Assembly (NCBI GenBank): GCA_002733505.1
Contig: NVVW01000018.1
Location: 1 to 60,237 of the forward strand
DNA from: Methylophaga sp.
GTDB lineage: Bacteria; Pseudomonadota; Gammaproteobacteria; Nitrosococcales; Methylophagaceae
DNA length: 60,237 bases
Direction: 5' to 3'
Shown: one piece after another, positions 47,437-56,326 of the stretch
Layout of the letters: every line of letters starts with the position of its first letter
Position numbering within the stretch: position 1 is the stretch's first letter
The notes under the pieces: model-generated
The model's database searches: none
The model's input: only the letters and a program-made list of their open reading frames with translations
What the model was told of the DNA's origin: nothing
Made by a program: the position numbers and the translations under genes

Positions 47437-48574
47437 TATAGTTCTCCTTACACTTTACGCTGGCCATATTTTCAATAATATCCGCTACTTTTTCTGGCAT
47501 ACTGTATAGATCTTCTATATCTGAATATTCCAAACCATTGTCAGACCAATTTTTCATATCAGCTTGTAGCATTGTCATTAATTGTAAGCCAAAAGCATGT
47601 TGATTAAATAGCGACGGAATAATTAAGCCTGCATCAGCACTGCTCACGTGTTTAGCGTAGCCACAGACATCGGTTACCATCACGGGCAAACCTGCCACAA
47701 TGGCTTCTAAAATAACCGTTCCAGTATTGTCTTTTCTCGCGGGATGCAATAACACGTCGGCACCTAGAAGAAAATAAGGCACATCGGTTCGCCCACCAAA
47801 AAAGACCACCTGTTCATACACTGATAATTTACGAGCAATCTTTTGGTACGGTTTGGCATTACCGTCACCTAAAATAAATAGCTTCGTTTTCTGCCGCAAA
47901 GTCTCAGGCAATGATGCTAACCCACGAATAGCACGATCAACGCCTTTAGTTATAAATCCAGTGCCTACCATAAGAAGCACTATTTCATTATCTTTCACGC
48001 TAAACTGTTTTCGACATGCTTGCCGAACTTCACACCAATTATCTGGCCGTTTCCTATTCTCATCAATACCCGGTGGCAGCATAATTAAACGTTCCTCAGG
48101 CGTTGCATAATAACGTTTGAACAAGTCACGTTGCACATCAGAAATCATTAACGTAACGGTACTACTGTCACTAGAAAATACCGCATGCTCGCATTTAGCA
48201 TAAAACTGTAATCGCCTACTAAAGCGTTGTATAACATAATTTTTATTCTTTTTAACACGGTCGATATAACAAGGATCAGCGGCATAATATAAATCCAGAT
48301 TAGGAATTTTATTAAACCCTATAACCAAATCATATTGACCTTGCTGGAGTCGTGGTGTGATCTGCTCTATATAGGAAGCGACCTTACAGTGATTAGTCCA
48401 ACCACGTAACGGTATGATATGAACATTAAAGCCACTTGGGATTTCACCCTGCCATTCCATCACAAAGACATCAATTTTATAGCCACGATTGCGACAAATT
48501 GTCATGATCCGCATAAAATCACGCGCCAGACCACCAAAAGGAAAATATTTATATAAACAAACTGCAAGCTTCAT
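47432..48574 (-). CDS. waaG: LPS core glucosyltransferase WaaG
   Basis: WaaG is a GT4 (GT-B fold) enzyme that adds the first hexose to heptose II of the LPS inner core. The 380 residues start AVCLYKYFPFGGLARDFMRI, nearly the E. coli WaaG N-terminus. They contain VIGFNKIPNLDLYYAADPCY, LPPGIDENR, LFILGDGNAKPY and a HPARKDNTGTVILEAIVAGLP donor site with ExxxxxxE. It overlaps the upstream glycosyltransferase by four bases and its stop overlaps the galE start. It acts on the cytoplasmic face. Confidence 0.93.
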   Translation of the reverse strand: MKLAVCLYKYFPFGGLARDFMRIMTICRNRGYKIDVFVMEWQGEIPSGFNVHIIPLRGWTNHCKVASYIEQITPRLQQGQYDLVIGFNKIPNLDLYYAADPCYIDRVKKNKNYVIQRFSRRLQFYAKCEHAVFSSDSSTVTLMISDVQRDLFKRYYATPEERLIMLPPGIDENRKRPDNWCEVRQACRKQFSVKDNEIVLLMVGTGFITKGVDRAIRGLASLPETLRQKTKLFILGDGNAKPYQKIARKLSVYEQVVFFGGRTDVPYFLLGADVLLHPARKDNTGTVILEAIVAGLPVMVTDVCGYAKHVSSADAGLIIPSLFNQHAFGLQLMTMLQADMKNWSDNGLEYSDIEDLYSMPEKVADIIENMASVKCKENYN

Positions 48575-49566
48575 GGGTTACAACTTTCAGCACCCAAAAT
48601 GGTTAATATTCGTTGGAAAACAATATTTATATCGTAGTATTCAACAATACGTTTATTACCTGCAACTCCCATTACAGTGCTCTGTAGCTCATTAAGGTAT
48701 AAATCTTCGATAGCCTCAGTCCACTGCTTTGAAGTCGATACCAGATAACCGGTCTCACCTGAAATAACCACCTCAGCATTTACACCTACATTCGATGATA
48801 CTACAGGTAAATTTGCAGCCATATACTGTAGTACTTTAAGCGCACATTTACCTCGCGTCCAATTATTATCTATCATCGGTGCAATACCAATCTGTGATGT
48901 TGCCAACTCCACAATCTCATTGGTTTCACTCCATGGGACTACCAGTACAGGTATAGCAGTATCAGGCAGCTCACAATCTGCAACTATTTTTAGCCGAAGT
49001 TTAGGATATTTTATCGCAAGTTTCTCTAATATTGGCAAGACATCTATTAAGTATTTTGATGTTGACTTACTTCCTATCCAAACCAAATCAAAAAAATCAT
49101 TAGGCTTATCCACATCTATTTTGTAATTTGCGACATCTAAACAGGTGGGGATCAAGGTAACTCTGTCATTAAATCTCAATGCGTTTTCAACTAGAAACTG
49201 ATTGCCAGCAAAGATATGGTCACTGACCCTTGCAATATTAGCAAATCGTTTCATCCGTGTTTTAGAAGGTAATCCGTTACTGCGACAAAAAATAGCGTCA
49301 TCCAAATCAAAGATTAAACATTTAGATCTCAGGCGAAGCAACCAAGTAACTATTGCCGGGAAGGTTTTTCGTATTACCACCACAATATCTGCCTTAGGTG
49401 CTTGCCAAAGTATTTTTAATATTGCCAGTAGACCTCCCGAGGTAGCTAGATGCTCCGTGGTGAAACCTTCATCATGAAAGTAAGGAAAAAATTGTAATGC
49501 TCTATAGCGAGTGGAGGCACTGTCTATACCTTTCGAGATAAATAATATATGCCTAGTTCTCATCAT
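48571..49566 (-). CDS. Glycosyltransferase, GT4-like
   Basis: The 331 residues show a GT-B shape. The N-terminal half (HILFISKGIDSASTRYRALQ, FDLDDAIFC) is typical of a subgroup seen in LPS and capsule loci. The C-terminal half has VWIGSKSTSKYL and a CALKVLQYMAANLPVVSSNVG donor site in place of the usual ExxxxxxE. Sugar and acceptor are unknown. It overlaps both neighbours by four bases (methyltransferase before, waaG after), so it belongs to the core operon. Confidence 0.85.
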   Translation of the reverse strand: MMRTRHILFISKGIDSASTRYRALQFFPYFHDEGFTTEHLATSGGLLAILKILWQAPKADIVVVIRKTFPAIVTWLLRLRSKCLIFDLDDAIFCRSNGLPSKTRMKRFANIARVSDHIFAGNQFLVENALRFNDRVTLIPTCLDVANYKIDVDKPNDFFDLVWIGSKSTSKYLIDVLPILEKLAIKYPKLRLKIVADCELPDTAIPVLVVPWSETNEIVELATSQIGIAPMIDNNWTRGKCALKVLQYMAANLPVVSSNVGVNAEVVISGETGYLVSTSKQWTEAIEDLYLNELQSTVMGVAGNKRIVEYYDINIVFQRILTILGAESCNP

Positions 49567-50522
49567 TTAGTAAATACCGAATGAATAACATCACCTCGCT
49601 TTGTATAGCGTGCAAGCCATAAATATAAACGAGACAAAGATCGCCTCCAACGAATTCTATTGGAAGGCTTGCCTTTATTTTTAATTACATAATCAAGGCT
49701 ATTAAGAATGATTTTCGGCGTAGTCTCAAACCAGCTTTTGTACGGCTGAAGACCATGTTTAGAAGCCAACTGACCCAAATTATCCCTAGAGAATAGTATC
49801 AGATGCCTTGGCACATCATTAGCATACCAATTTGCCCCCAAATAATCTCGGCCTAAAGCAAAAGCATCACTATTCGGAGTTACGATTATCAATTTTCCAT
49901 CTGGCTTAAGAGTACGAGCAAGCTCAGTCATAAATGGATGCGATTCCCTAATGTGTTCAATCACGTGTCTCACCGTAATCACATCAAAACTATCATCCGC
50001 AAATGATGCTGATTTCAAATCACCATGATGAACCGGCAACCCAGATGCCAAGCAAACCTTTAAACCATCTTCACTTAATTCAACACCTTGCACATCCCAG
50101 CCAAGCGATCGCATTGTTGCTAAATAACGGCCGTTGCCACACCCCACATCCAATAGTTTTCCATTCTCAACATAGTCTGGTTTATCTAAATTATAAAATG
50201 GTGACAGAATAGCAGCCAAAAATTTAAACAGTCCGGATGGCTCAAGGTGTGTGTAACTGTGTTTATACCAATACACCGCCTGCTTCACCTGACTGATTTT
50301 TCTAGCTTTTGGATTTTGTTCAAACACACAATAATCTGCCGGATAAAACGTGTTAACTTCTTCAGGGCTTGGCATGGGGTGAATGAATACACTTTTACAT
50401 TCGGAACAACTGAAGTAGTCATAGCGATCATAATGATCAAACATTAAATCTCGGCTACTAAAATCATAGTGCGCTGTCGCATCACAAAGAGGGCAATTTA
50501 CTGTGGTTTTATCTATAGTCAT
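49563..50522 (-). CDS. SAM-dependent methyltransferase with N-terminal zinc ribbon
   Basis: The 319 residues begin with a CPLC...CSEC zinc-binding head (about 10-40), then a class I methyltransferase core: GKLLDVGCGNGRYLATM, GVELSEDGL and FDVITVRHVIEHI. A C-terminal part follows with GRDYLGANWYANDVPRHLILFS. Similar proteins methylate sugars or lipid-linked intermediates in O-antigen and core clusters. The substrate here is unknown. It starts 55 bases after the two-domain kinase gene and overlaps the next glycosyltransferase by four bases. Confidence 0.85.
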   Translation of the reverse strand: MTIDKTTVNCPLCDATAHYDFSSRDLMFDHYDRYDYFSCSECKSVFIHPMPSPEEVNTFYPADYCVFEQNPKARKISQVKQAVYWYKHSYTHLEPSGLFKFLAAILSPFYNLDKPDYVENGKLLDVGCGNGRYLATMRSLGWDVQGVELSEDGLKVCLASGLPVHHGDLKSASFADDSFDVITVRHVIEHIRESHPFMTELARTLKPDGKLIIVTPNSDAFALGRDYLGANWYANDVPRHLILFSRDNLGQLASKHGLQPYKSWFETTPKIILNSLDYVIKNKGKPSNRIRWRRSLSRLYLWLARYTKRGDVIHSVFTK

Positions 50523-50577
50523 AATATTAAAACATTAATTAAATTAAGTGCCTATATTGTACACACCTACAATGAAT

Positions 50578-51993
50578 TTACTTAGAAAATAGATTTGTAA
50601 TTTCTTCTTTTATTCTAGATCCTAGCCAATTTTTGATAAAGCGCTCTTTATCTTTATCAAAAGCATCTTGAAAAGACTTGTAGCTTGTATGTTCTTGCAT
50701 GACATCCAAATCAATTAACTGGATCTTACCTTTTTTCTTTATTAATAAGTTTGTTGCTTTCAAATCACCGTGGCTAATTTGATATTTTTTGAATATTTTA
50801 AACATATATTTGAGTTGCGTTAACTCATCTTCTGTCGGAGAGCGATATTTATAAACTGTTGAGATCTCTTGGCCGCCACTTCGCTCGCAGATTAAATAGG
50901 CATTTTTTCTAAAAAAACCCATTCTATTTTCGATAAAACCTAACGGTTTAGGCGTGGCAACCCCCAACAACTGCAATAAATTACCATTTCGCCAAGAAAT
51001 TGCGGCTCGGCTCGGGCGATAACATCGTTTTAGAAAATGCCAAAAACTTTTTATATTGTATCTTTTTATAACCAGTTTCTTTCCAGCATATTCTACTTGT
51101 ACAACGGTTGCAGAGTTACCCGCTTTTAGGATTTGTCCGTTTGATACAAGCTCATCAATTTTATTAATAAATTCATCACCTGCGTCTTCAAAAAATGAAC
51201 GCCGAAATGCATATTCTTGTAAGAAAGTTTTTTTATATGCCGTCATCGTACAATTCCGAAAACGCTTACTAAAATAGTTTGTTTTTCGTTTTTGCCAGGC
51301 CTTATCTACATATTTATTGAATAATGATTTCTCGTCCGCATCAAATAACCAATTACGGGCACAATAGTATTGTTGTAAGCGGTTAACCATAATCTGTTGC
51401 TGTTTGGGTTTAAATTGCACCACTAGCATTGCTAAATTAGCTAGACTTGTAGCCTTATCTAAAGATTTTCCCTGCTCCTGCCCTGTAACGGAAGCTAGGT
51501 CAATTAGATACAAGTCTTCTTCCACCAGAAGGATATTGCCTAGATGAAAATCATTCTGAACTATACCAAAATTGTGTAGTTTTGCAGTGAGGTGAAGCAG
51601 CTCATCAACGTGTATGCTGAGTGTTTTCTTTTTATTCGCAAATGGCTTGGCATTTTTCAAATAACGGTAAGCAATAGCGCAATAGTCCTGCATATTATCT
51701 ACCGCAAACACTAATTGAGGGACATTAATTCCCGCCTGTGTTGCTAATTGATAGCCGCGCTTTTCTCTAGCTAATTCTCGCTCACCTTTTTTGCTTTTTA
51801 CAAATAACTTAATAACAAGTTGTTGGCCATTATTTTCAGCTTTAACAACCAATCGTTTATCCGGTAATAAACGCAATATTTCTGAACACGTATAGCAATC
51901 ATCGTTAATTGTTAAATCAAATGGCATGGCAAAATCCGAATCACCCTGCAATATTTTCTCTATATGCACATTGTTCGCCATATCGCTACTCAT
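50578..51993 (-). CDS. Tandem LPS-kinase-like protein (two Kdo/WaaP-type kinase domains)
   Basis: About 471 residues hold two eukaryote-like kinase folds. Domain 1 (about 20-225) has catalytic VQNDFHLGNILL and LIDLAS. Domain 2 (about 270-460) has VIKRYN, ISHGDLKATNLLI and LIDLD. Both keep catalytic and metal-binding aspartates. WaaP-like kinases phosphorylate core heptoses or Kdo, and Pseudomonas core loci carry several such kinase genes. The start is uncertain: ATG at 51993 (eight-base overlap with waaP), GTG at 52011, or ATG at 51981. Phosphorylation of a second core site is inferred. Confidence 0.82.
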   Translation of the reverse strand: MSSDMANNVHIEKILQGDSDFAMPFDLTINDDCYTCSEILRLLPDKRLVVKAENNGQQLVIKLFVKSKKGERELAREKRGYQLATQAGINVPQLVFAVDNMQDYCAIAYRYLKNAKPFANKKKTLSIHVDELLHLTAKLHNFGIVQNDFHLGNILLVEEDLYLIDLASVTGQEQGKSLDKATSLANLAMLVVQFKPKQQQIMVNRLQQYYCARNWLFDADEKSLFNKYVDKAWQKRKTNYFSKRFRNCTMTAYKKTFLQEYAFRRSFFEDAGDEFINKIDELVSNGQILKAGNSATVVQVEYAGKKLVIKRYNIKSFWHFLKRCYRPSRAAISWRNGNLLQLLGVATPKPLGFIENRMGFFRKNAYLICERSGGQEISTVYKYRSPTEDELTQLKYMFKIFKKYQISHGDLKATNLLIKKKGKIQLIDLDVMQEHTSYKSFQDAFDKDKERFIKNWLGSRIKEEITNLFSK

Positions 51994-52786
51994 CGCGTAA
52001 TTTAACTGCACGCTGTTGAACTTTAGACCAAAACCCCAACTGCTTGTTAAATAGTTCTCGCAATGAAAGTCCCGAATACACCATCATAAAGCGGAAAAGA
52101 TCGCGCTGGGTTAACGCTACATCAAGAGCGGAAAAATACAAGCCACCCAAATCTTTTACAATCCATCTTTCTGGTGTTTTACTGCGTAATTGTGCCCGAT
52201 GAAGATCAATTAAAAACAAGCGTGTCTCATCGTTAATTGTATTATTTTCTGCAAAAGATTCATCTAATAAAAAATGGCATAAATAAAAGTCTCGGTGATT
52301 CATGCCATTCTCGTGCATGACTTTAGCAATAGTGGCTAATTTTTTAATCAAAGTAACTTTCGTTTGATATGTAGGCGGATCTTTGCGCCACTGCGCGCCT
52401 ACATATTCCAAACACATTGTATTAACGAGATCATCAGTAACTAGAAATGATTGCTTCTTCGCAGGATTCAGCCCTTGCTCACCATAAGCCGCAATTGAAA
52501 GCGTATTAATATTATGTCGCTCTAAAAAGCGAACAGCCTGCCACTCATTGTTGGCGCTAATCACAGGCAAGCGAAATTGTAATAGGTTTTTAATAATTTC
52601 GAGCCAACCCACCCCTTGATGCCACTTTAGGAAAAAACTCTTGCCAGCCAAAGCAAAGCGCAAAGTGCGACGGCCTTCTTTTTGGCGAAAAATCTCGCCC
52701 TCTATCTGTTGCACCACTGAAAAAAGGTCTTCTTCTTGCCAATGCTTGGCAAAGTCTTCCCTCAAATAGTGTGTTTTTTTCAGCAT
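51986..52786 (-). CDS. waaP: LPS core heptose(I) kinase WaaP
   Basis: WaaP phosphorylates heptose I of the inner core, which strengthens the outer membrane by cation bridging. The 266 residues keep the family hallmarks: RRTLRFALAGKSFFLKWHQGVGW, NEWQAVRFLE, the catalytic MNHRDFYLCHFLL and the metal-binding FLIDLHRAQLR. It is the first gene of the minus-strand operon ending in galE. It is divergent from gmhA, with 118 bases between. Confidence 0.94.
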   Translation of the reverse strand: MLKKTHYLREDFAKHWQEEDLFSVVQQIEGEIFRQKEGRRTLRFALAGKSFFLKWHQGVGWLEIIKNLLQFRLPVISANNEWQAVRFLERHNINTLSIAAYGEQGLNPAKKQSFLVTDDLVNTMCLEYVGAQWRKDPPTYQTKVTLIKKLATIAKVMHENGMNHRDFYLCHFLLDESFAENNTINDETRLFLIDLHRAQLRSKTPERWIVKDLGGLYFSALDVALTQRDLFRFMMVYSGLSLRELFNKQLGFWSKVQQRAVKLRDE

Positions 52787-52904
52787 ATTGAATTAGTTGT
52801 TCATTATGTTATGAGTAAATGATGGTGTTTTGATACACTATCACTACGAAGAATAGCTTTAATATCACTAGATATTAGCACTTAGCCCGCATAAGAGGTA
52901 AGCC

Positions 52905-53462
52905 GTGTCATTCAAATCTACAGTTAAACGTCATCAAACTATGGTTGAAGGCTTAGTTGCACTCGAACCCCAAATTAATGCGCTAGTTGAAAAGGTTAGA
53001 AAATGCCTAGCCTCAGGCAATAAAGTATTGTTTTTTGGCAACGGTGGTAGCGCCTCTGATGCTCAACATCTAGCGGCCGAATTTGTGGTGCGTTATTACA
53101 AGCAACGCAAACCGCTAGCCGCAATTGCGCTCACAACGGATACATCGATCATCACTGCGCATGGCAATGATTATAGTTTTGACACCATTTTTGATCGCCA
53201 AATTGAAGCACTAGCTAAAGAAGGTGATATTGCGATTGGTTTATCTACATCAGGCAATAGCGGCAATGTCATAAATGGTTTAAATATTGCTAAACAAGCA
53301 GGCTGCATGACCGTTGCATTCACTGGACAGCAAGGCGGACAATTACTAGATAGTGCAGATCAATGCATCTGCGTGCCTTCTGATGAAACAGCTCGCATAC
53401 AAGAAGGTCATATCATTATTGGCCATTATCTGTGTGAAGCTTTAGATGAAGGTCTTAGCTAA
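52905..53462 (+). CDS. gmhA: Phosphoheptose isomerase GmhA
   Basis: GmhA converts sedoheptulose 7-phosphate to D-glycero-D-manno-heptose 7-phosphate, the first step of ADP-heptose synthesis. The 185 residues are a SIS-domain protein with FFGNGGSASDAQHLAAEFVVRY (phosphate binding), GLSTSGNSGNVINGL and RIQEGHIIIGHYLCEALDE. The start is GTG, preceded by AGAGG. Two oxidoreductase genes follow directly. The next step (HldE) is encoded 3 kb downstream on the other strand. Confidence 0.95.
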   Translation: MSFKSTVKRHQTMVEGLVALEPQINALVEKVRKCLASGNKVLFFGNGGSASDAQHLAAEFVVRYYKQRKPLAAIALTTDTSIITAHGNDYSFDTIFDRQIEALAKEGDIAIGLSTSGNSGNVINGLNIAKQAGCMTVAFTGQQGGQLLDSADQCICVPSDETARIQEGHIIIGHYLCEALDEGLS

Positions 53463-53465
53463 TTA

Positions 53466-54656
53466 ATGACTCAAAAAAAGCTCTCCACTGATGTTGTCAT
53501 TATCGGCGCAGGCATTGCGGGATTATGGTTACATAATCGCCTAAACCAAATGGGCTTTCATGCACTATTATTAGAAAATAAAACCATCGGTAATGCGCAA
53601 ACATTAAGCGCACAAGGCATTATTCATGGTGGCACTAAATATGCGCTTAATGGCATTTTATCAAAGGCAACACAGGCTATCGGTGCTATGCCTGCTCGGT
53701 GGCAAGCGTGTTTAGCGGGTAACGGTGATATTGATCTAACGCAGGTTAAAATTCTGGCAGATCACCAACTAATGTGGTCAAAAAATCAGTTGTCATCAAA
53801 AATGGTGTCGTTCTTTGCCAGTAAAGCATTGAGTAGCCGCATGAAAAGCGTGCCAAAATCAGCACAACCCGCATTATTTCAAGATCCTAACTTCAAAGGC
53901 GCGCTGTATCGTTTAGAAGAACCTGTTTTAGATATTGCAACAGTGTTGCAAAGCTTAGTTGAACCTTGGCAAAACCGCATTATTCAAATTGATACACTTT
54001 CTTGGCAACAGATAGAGCGACACGTTCAGTCCATTATTGTAAATGGTGATATTGAGATCACAGCGCAACAATTTGTATTAACCGCAGGTGAAGGCAATCA
54101 AGCATTGCTTGATGATTTAGCGATTAAAAAGCCAGCCATGCAGCGCAGACCGTTGCAAATGGTGATGTGCAAAGCTAAAAACCCACAGCAGGCATTACCT
54201 GCTATCTACGCGCACAGTCTAGGCTCAGGCTCACAGCCAATTGCAACAATAACAAGTCACTTAGCCGAAGATAACAACATAGTTTGGTATATTGGCGGCA
54301 ATATCGCCGAGAATGGTGTAGGTAAATCATTTGAGAAATTAACAGCTGAAGCGGAAGAGCTTTTGCACAATATTCTACCGTGGTTTAAACTGCCTGAACT
54401 TGAATGGGCCACACATACTATTAACCGTGCCGAACCCAAACAATCTGCTTTATCCCGCCCCGATACCGCTTTTGTAGAATCAAAAAATAATGTACATATC
54501 GCATGGCCAACAAAATTAGCTTTAGCGCCCGATCTTGCCGACAAAATCATCGAAAAACTTAAAAATTGTAGCTTAGTTGCAGGAATCCATAAAGAAGTAA
54601 CAGGTTTACCCACCGCCACCATAAGCCCCACATTATGGAATAGTAAATTCAAATGA
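53466..54656 (+). CDS. FAD-dependent oxidoreductase
   Basis: The 396 residues form a DAO/GlpD-like flavoprotein. The N-terminal dinucleotide motif VVIIGAGIAGLWLHNRL is complete, followed by a conserved SAQGIIHGGTKYALNG flavin-contact segment. The substrate is unknown. It starts three bases after gmhA and overlaps the aldo/keto reductase by four (ATGA), so the three form an operon. A role in sugar or cofactor metabolism tied to LPS is possible but only by association. Confidence 0.85.
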   Translation: MTQKKLSTDVVIIGAGIAGLWLHNRLNQMGFHALLLENKTIGNAQTLSAQGIIHGGTKYALNGILSKATQAIGAMPARWQACLAGNGDIDLTQVKILADHQLMWSKNQLSSKMVSFFASKALSSRMKSVPKSAQPALFQDPNFKGALYRLEEPVLDIATVLQSLVEPWQNRIIQIDTLSWQQIERHVQSIIVNGDIEITAQQFVLTAGEGNQALLDDLAIKKPAMQRRPLQMVMCKAKNPQQALPAIYAHSLGSGSQPIATITSHLAEDNNIVWYIGGNIAENGVGKSFEKLTAEAEELLHNILPWFKLPELEWATHTINRAEPKQSALSRPDTAFVESKNNVHIAWPTKLALAPDLADKIIEKLKNCSLVAGIHKEVTGLPTATISPTLWNSKFK

Positions 54657-55444
54657 CAGCCCATTTAGACCAACGAAAACAGATTGCAGATACTGGCATA
54701 TTTGTATCGCCCCTAGGATTAGGCACAGTAAAAATAGGTCGAAATACCGCGGTTAAATATCCTAGCAGTTTTAAAATACCTGATGACAAGCAAGTGCAAG
54801 ACTTACTAGCACAAGCATGGGATCTAGGCATCAACTTAATAGACACCGCCCCCGCTTACGGCAACAGCGAGCAACGCCTAGGTGAGTTATTAGCAAAACA
54901 AAACCACGAATTTGTGATCGCCACCAAAGTAGGCGAAACCTTCAATGCCAAAACAGCTGAATCACACTACAACTTCACCCCAGAATTTATCACCGCCAGC
55001 ATCCATCAAAGCCTAAAAAACCTACGCCAAGAAGCATTAGACATCGTGTTAATTCATTCCGATGGCAACGACAAACAAATCATAGAACAGGGCGCACTAG
55101 AAGTCTTAAACGATCTAAAGCAACAAGGTTTGATTAGATCCACAGGCATGTCGACTAAAACTGTAGAGGGCGGCTTACTAGCACTACAACAATCCGACCT
55201 CGCCATGGTCATGCATAACCTTGAATATCAACAAGAACAAGCCGTACTAAACCAAGCCCAAAAAGATAATAAAGGCATCTTCATCAAAAAAGCCCTCGCT
55301 AGTGGGCACCTAACACCCGACAGCGTACAAGATAACTTCAATCTTATTTATGCTAACCAAGCGGTGAGCAGCGTCATTATCGGCACAATTAATCCTGCAC
55401 ACTTAGAAGATAATGTGACCAAAGCTGCTTTAGCTTTAGAATAA
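54653..55444 (+). CDS. Aldo/keto reductase
   Basis: This 263-residue NAD(P)H-dependent reductase of the TIM-barrel AKR family has the catalytic aspartate and tyrosine in LIDTAPAYGNSEQRLG, the lysine in FVIATKVGE and the histidine in IVLIHSDG. It is short compared with the usual 300-330 residues, lacking some C-terminal loops. It overlaps the FAD gene by four bases and ends the gmhA operon. The substrate is unknown. Repeat elements follow it. Confidence 0.88.
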   Translation: MTAHLDQRKQIADTGIFVSPLGLGTVKIGRNTAVKYPSSFKIPDDKQVQDLLAQAWDLGINLIDTAPAYGNSEQRLGELLAKQNHEFVIATKVGETFNAKTAESHYNFTPEFITASIHQSLKNLRQEALDIVLIHSDGNDKQIIEQGALEVLNDLKQQGLIRSTGMSTKTVEGGLLALQQSDLAMVMHNLEYQQEQAVLNQAQKDNKGIFIKKALASGHLTPDSVQDNFNLIYANQAVSSVIIGTINPAHLEDNVTKAALALE

Positions 55445-55488
55445 TCCTGAATCTCACCACAGAGACACGGAGGGCACGGAGTTTAAAC

Positions 55489-55555
55489 ATTCCCGCTAAA
55501 AGCATACCGGAGTGACGGAAGAGCGAAAATTTACAGATTGAATGATTATGGGTAT
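55489..55555. repeat. Right-end fragment of a palindromic element
   Basis: The segment GAGTGACGGAAGAGCG through the terminus GATTGAATGATTATGGGTAT matches the reverse complement of the left part of the element at 23910. Only one end is present. It directly abuts the 160-bp copy 2 through the junction GGGTATATACCC. Confidence 0.65.
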
Positions 55556-55715
55556 ATACCCGTTATTATTCAATGTGTGAAGATTTAGGGCAAAAATAGG
55601 AAGCCAGGGCCAGGCGCAATGTGCAGGTAATGACTAGTCCTTATCAAGCATTGTAACGCAGCACTGACTTTCTAGATTTTGGTCTAAAATTTACAGATTG
55701 AATGATAACGGGTAT
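55556..55715. repeat. 160-bp MITE-like palindromic element, copy 2
   Basis: It has the same length and plan as 23750-23909. It begins ATACCCGTTATTATTCAAT, ends AGATTGAATGATAACGGGTAT and contains the shared core GGCGCAATGTGCAGGTAATG with CATTGTAACG. The two copies differ at scattered positions, so neither is a very recent duplicate. It lies between the aldo/keto reductase and the antitoxin gene, both of which end towards it. Confidence 0.85.
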
Positions 55716-55728
55716 ATACAACTAGTCT

Positions 55729-56031
55729 TCAATTATTTACCTTCTCAACAGTGTTCACCGCCTTATGTAAAATCGAATTAATCAATGTCTGATAAGGTAC
55801 GCCTTCTCGCATAGCTTTAGCTTTTAATCGAGATAAATCCGTTTTTGGTATGCGCAAGGATATCGGGGCACGCTCTTCATTTATCGTTGCCCGAGCAACA
55901 GATTGCAACTCACTTAAACGTGTGGGAGATAAAAAGCTTTCCTTAATTTGGTAAGCTTCATTTTCGATAGCCTCAATAAGCTTCTTCTCTTCATCATCAA
56001 TATAATTTGTTACTGTTGGCTTAGTATCCAT
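55729..56031 (-). CDS. BrnA-like antitoxin (CopG/ribbon-helix-helix type)
   Basis: The 100 residues have an acidic N-terminal part that would contact a toxin and a C-terminal segment APISLRIPKTDLSRLKAKAMREGVPYQTLINSILHKAV. This is the pattern of CopG-type antitoxins found with BrnT/DUF497 toxins. It starts two bases after the toxin stop. Antitoxins of this type neutralise the toxin and repress the operon, probably through the palindrome at 56327-56341. Confidence 0.85.
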   Translation of the reverse strand: MDTKPTVTNYIDDEEKKLIEAIENEAYQIKESFLSPTRLSELQSVARATINEERAPISLRIPKTDLSRLKAKAMREGVPYQTLINSILHKAVNTVEKVNN

Positions 56032-56033
56032 AA

Positions 56034-56315
56034 TTATTTCTCGGTTAAATAAATAGCCGTATGTTTGCGGCTTGGAAAGACTGTTTTAAGAAATATTTCG
56101 TCGTCTGTTTCAACATAAGGCACTATATAAGCGTAATTATTAATGCCCAAGACCAGCATCCGTTGGTGTGGATGTTGCTCAGATGGGTTTGCAATATCAT
56201 CAAGCACTCGCCCTTCTTCAATCGCAACGACGCAGTCTTCAAAACTAATGCTTCCTCTCGTCACATCATTTTTTAAAATTTCTGCCTTTTCTACATCCCA
56301 GATTATTTTCTTCAC
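56034..56315 (-). CDS. BrnT-like toxin (DUF497)
   Basis: The 93 residues match the BrnT pattern: WDVEKAEILKNDVTRGSISFEDCV near the start, HPHQRMLVLGINNYAYIVPYVE in the middle and a basic C-terminal FPSRKHTAIYL. BrnT is a RelE-fold ribonuclease-like toxin. The order toxin then antitoxin is typical of brnTA. The start is GTG, with AAGAGG directly against it, an unusually short spacing that would keep toxin synthesis low. The pair is inserted between hldE and the gmhA operon. Confidence 0.85.
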   Translation of the reverse strand: MKKIIWDVEKAEILKNDVTRGSISFEDCVVAIEEGRVLDDIANPSEQHPHQRMLVLGINNYAYIVPYVETDDEIFLKTVFPSRKHTAIYLTEK

Positions 56316-56326
56316 CTCTTGGATGT

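Noticed and set aside
54257..54664. 135-codon open frame antisense to the FAD oxidoreductase
   Set aside because: Fully covered by a well supported gene on the other strand; no initiation signal.
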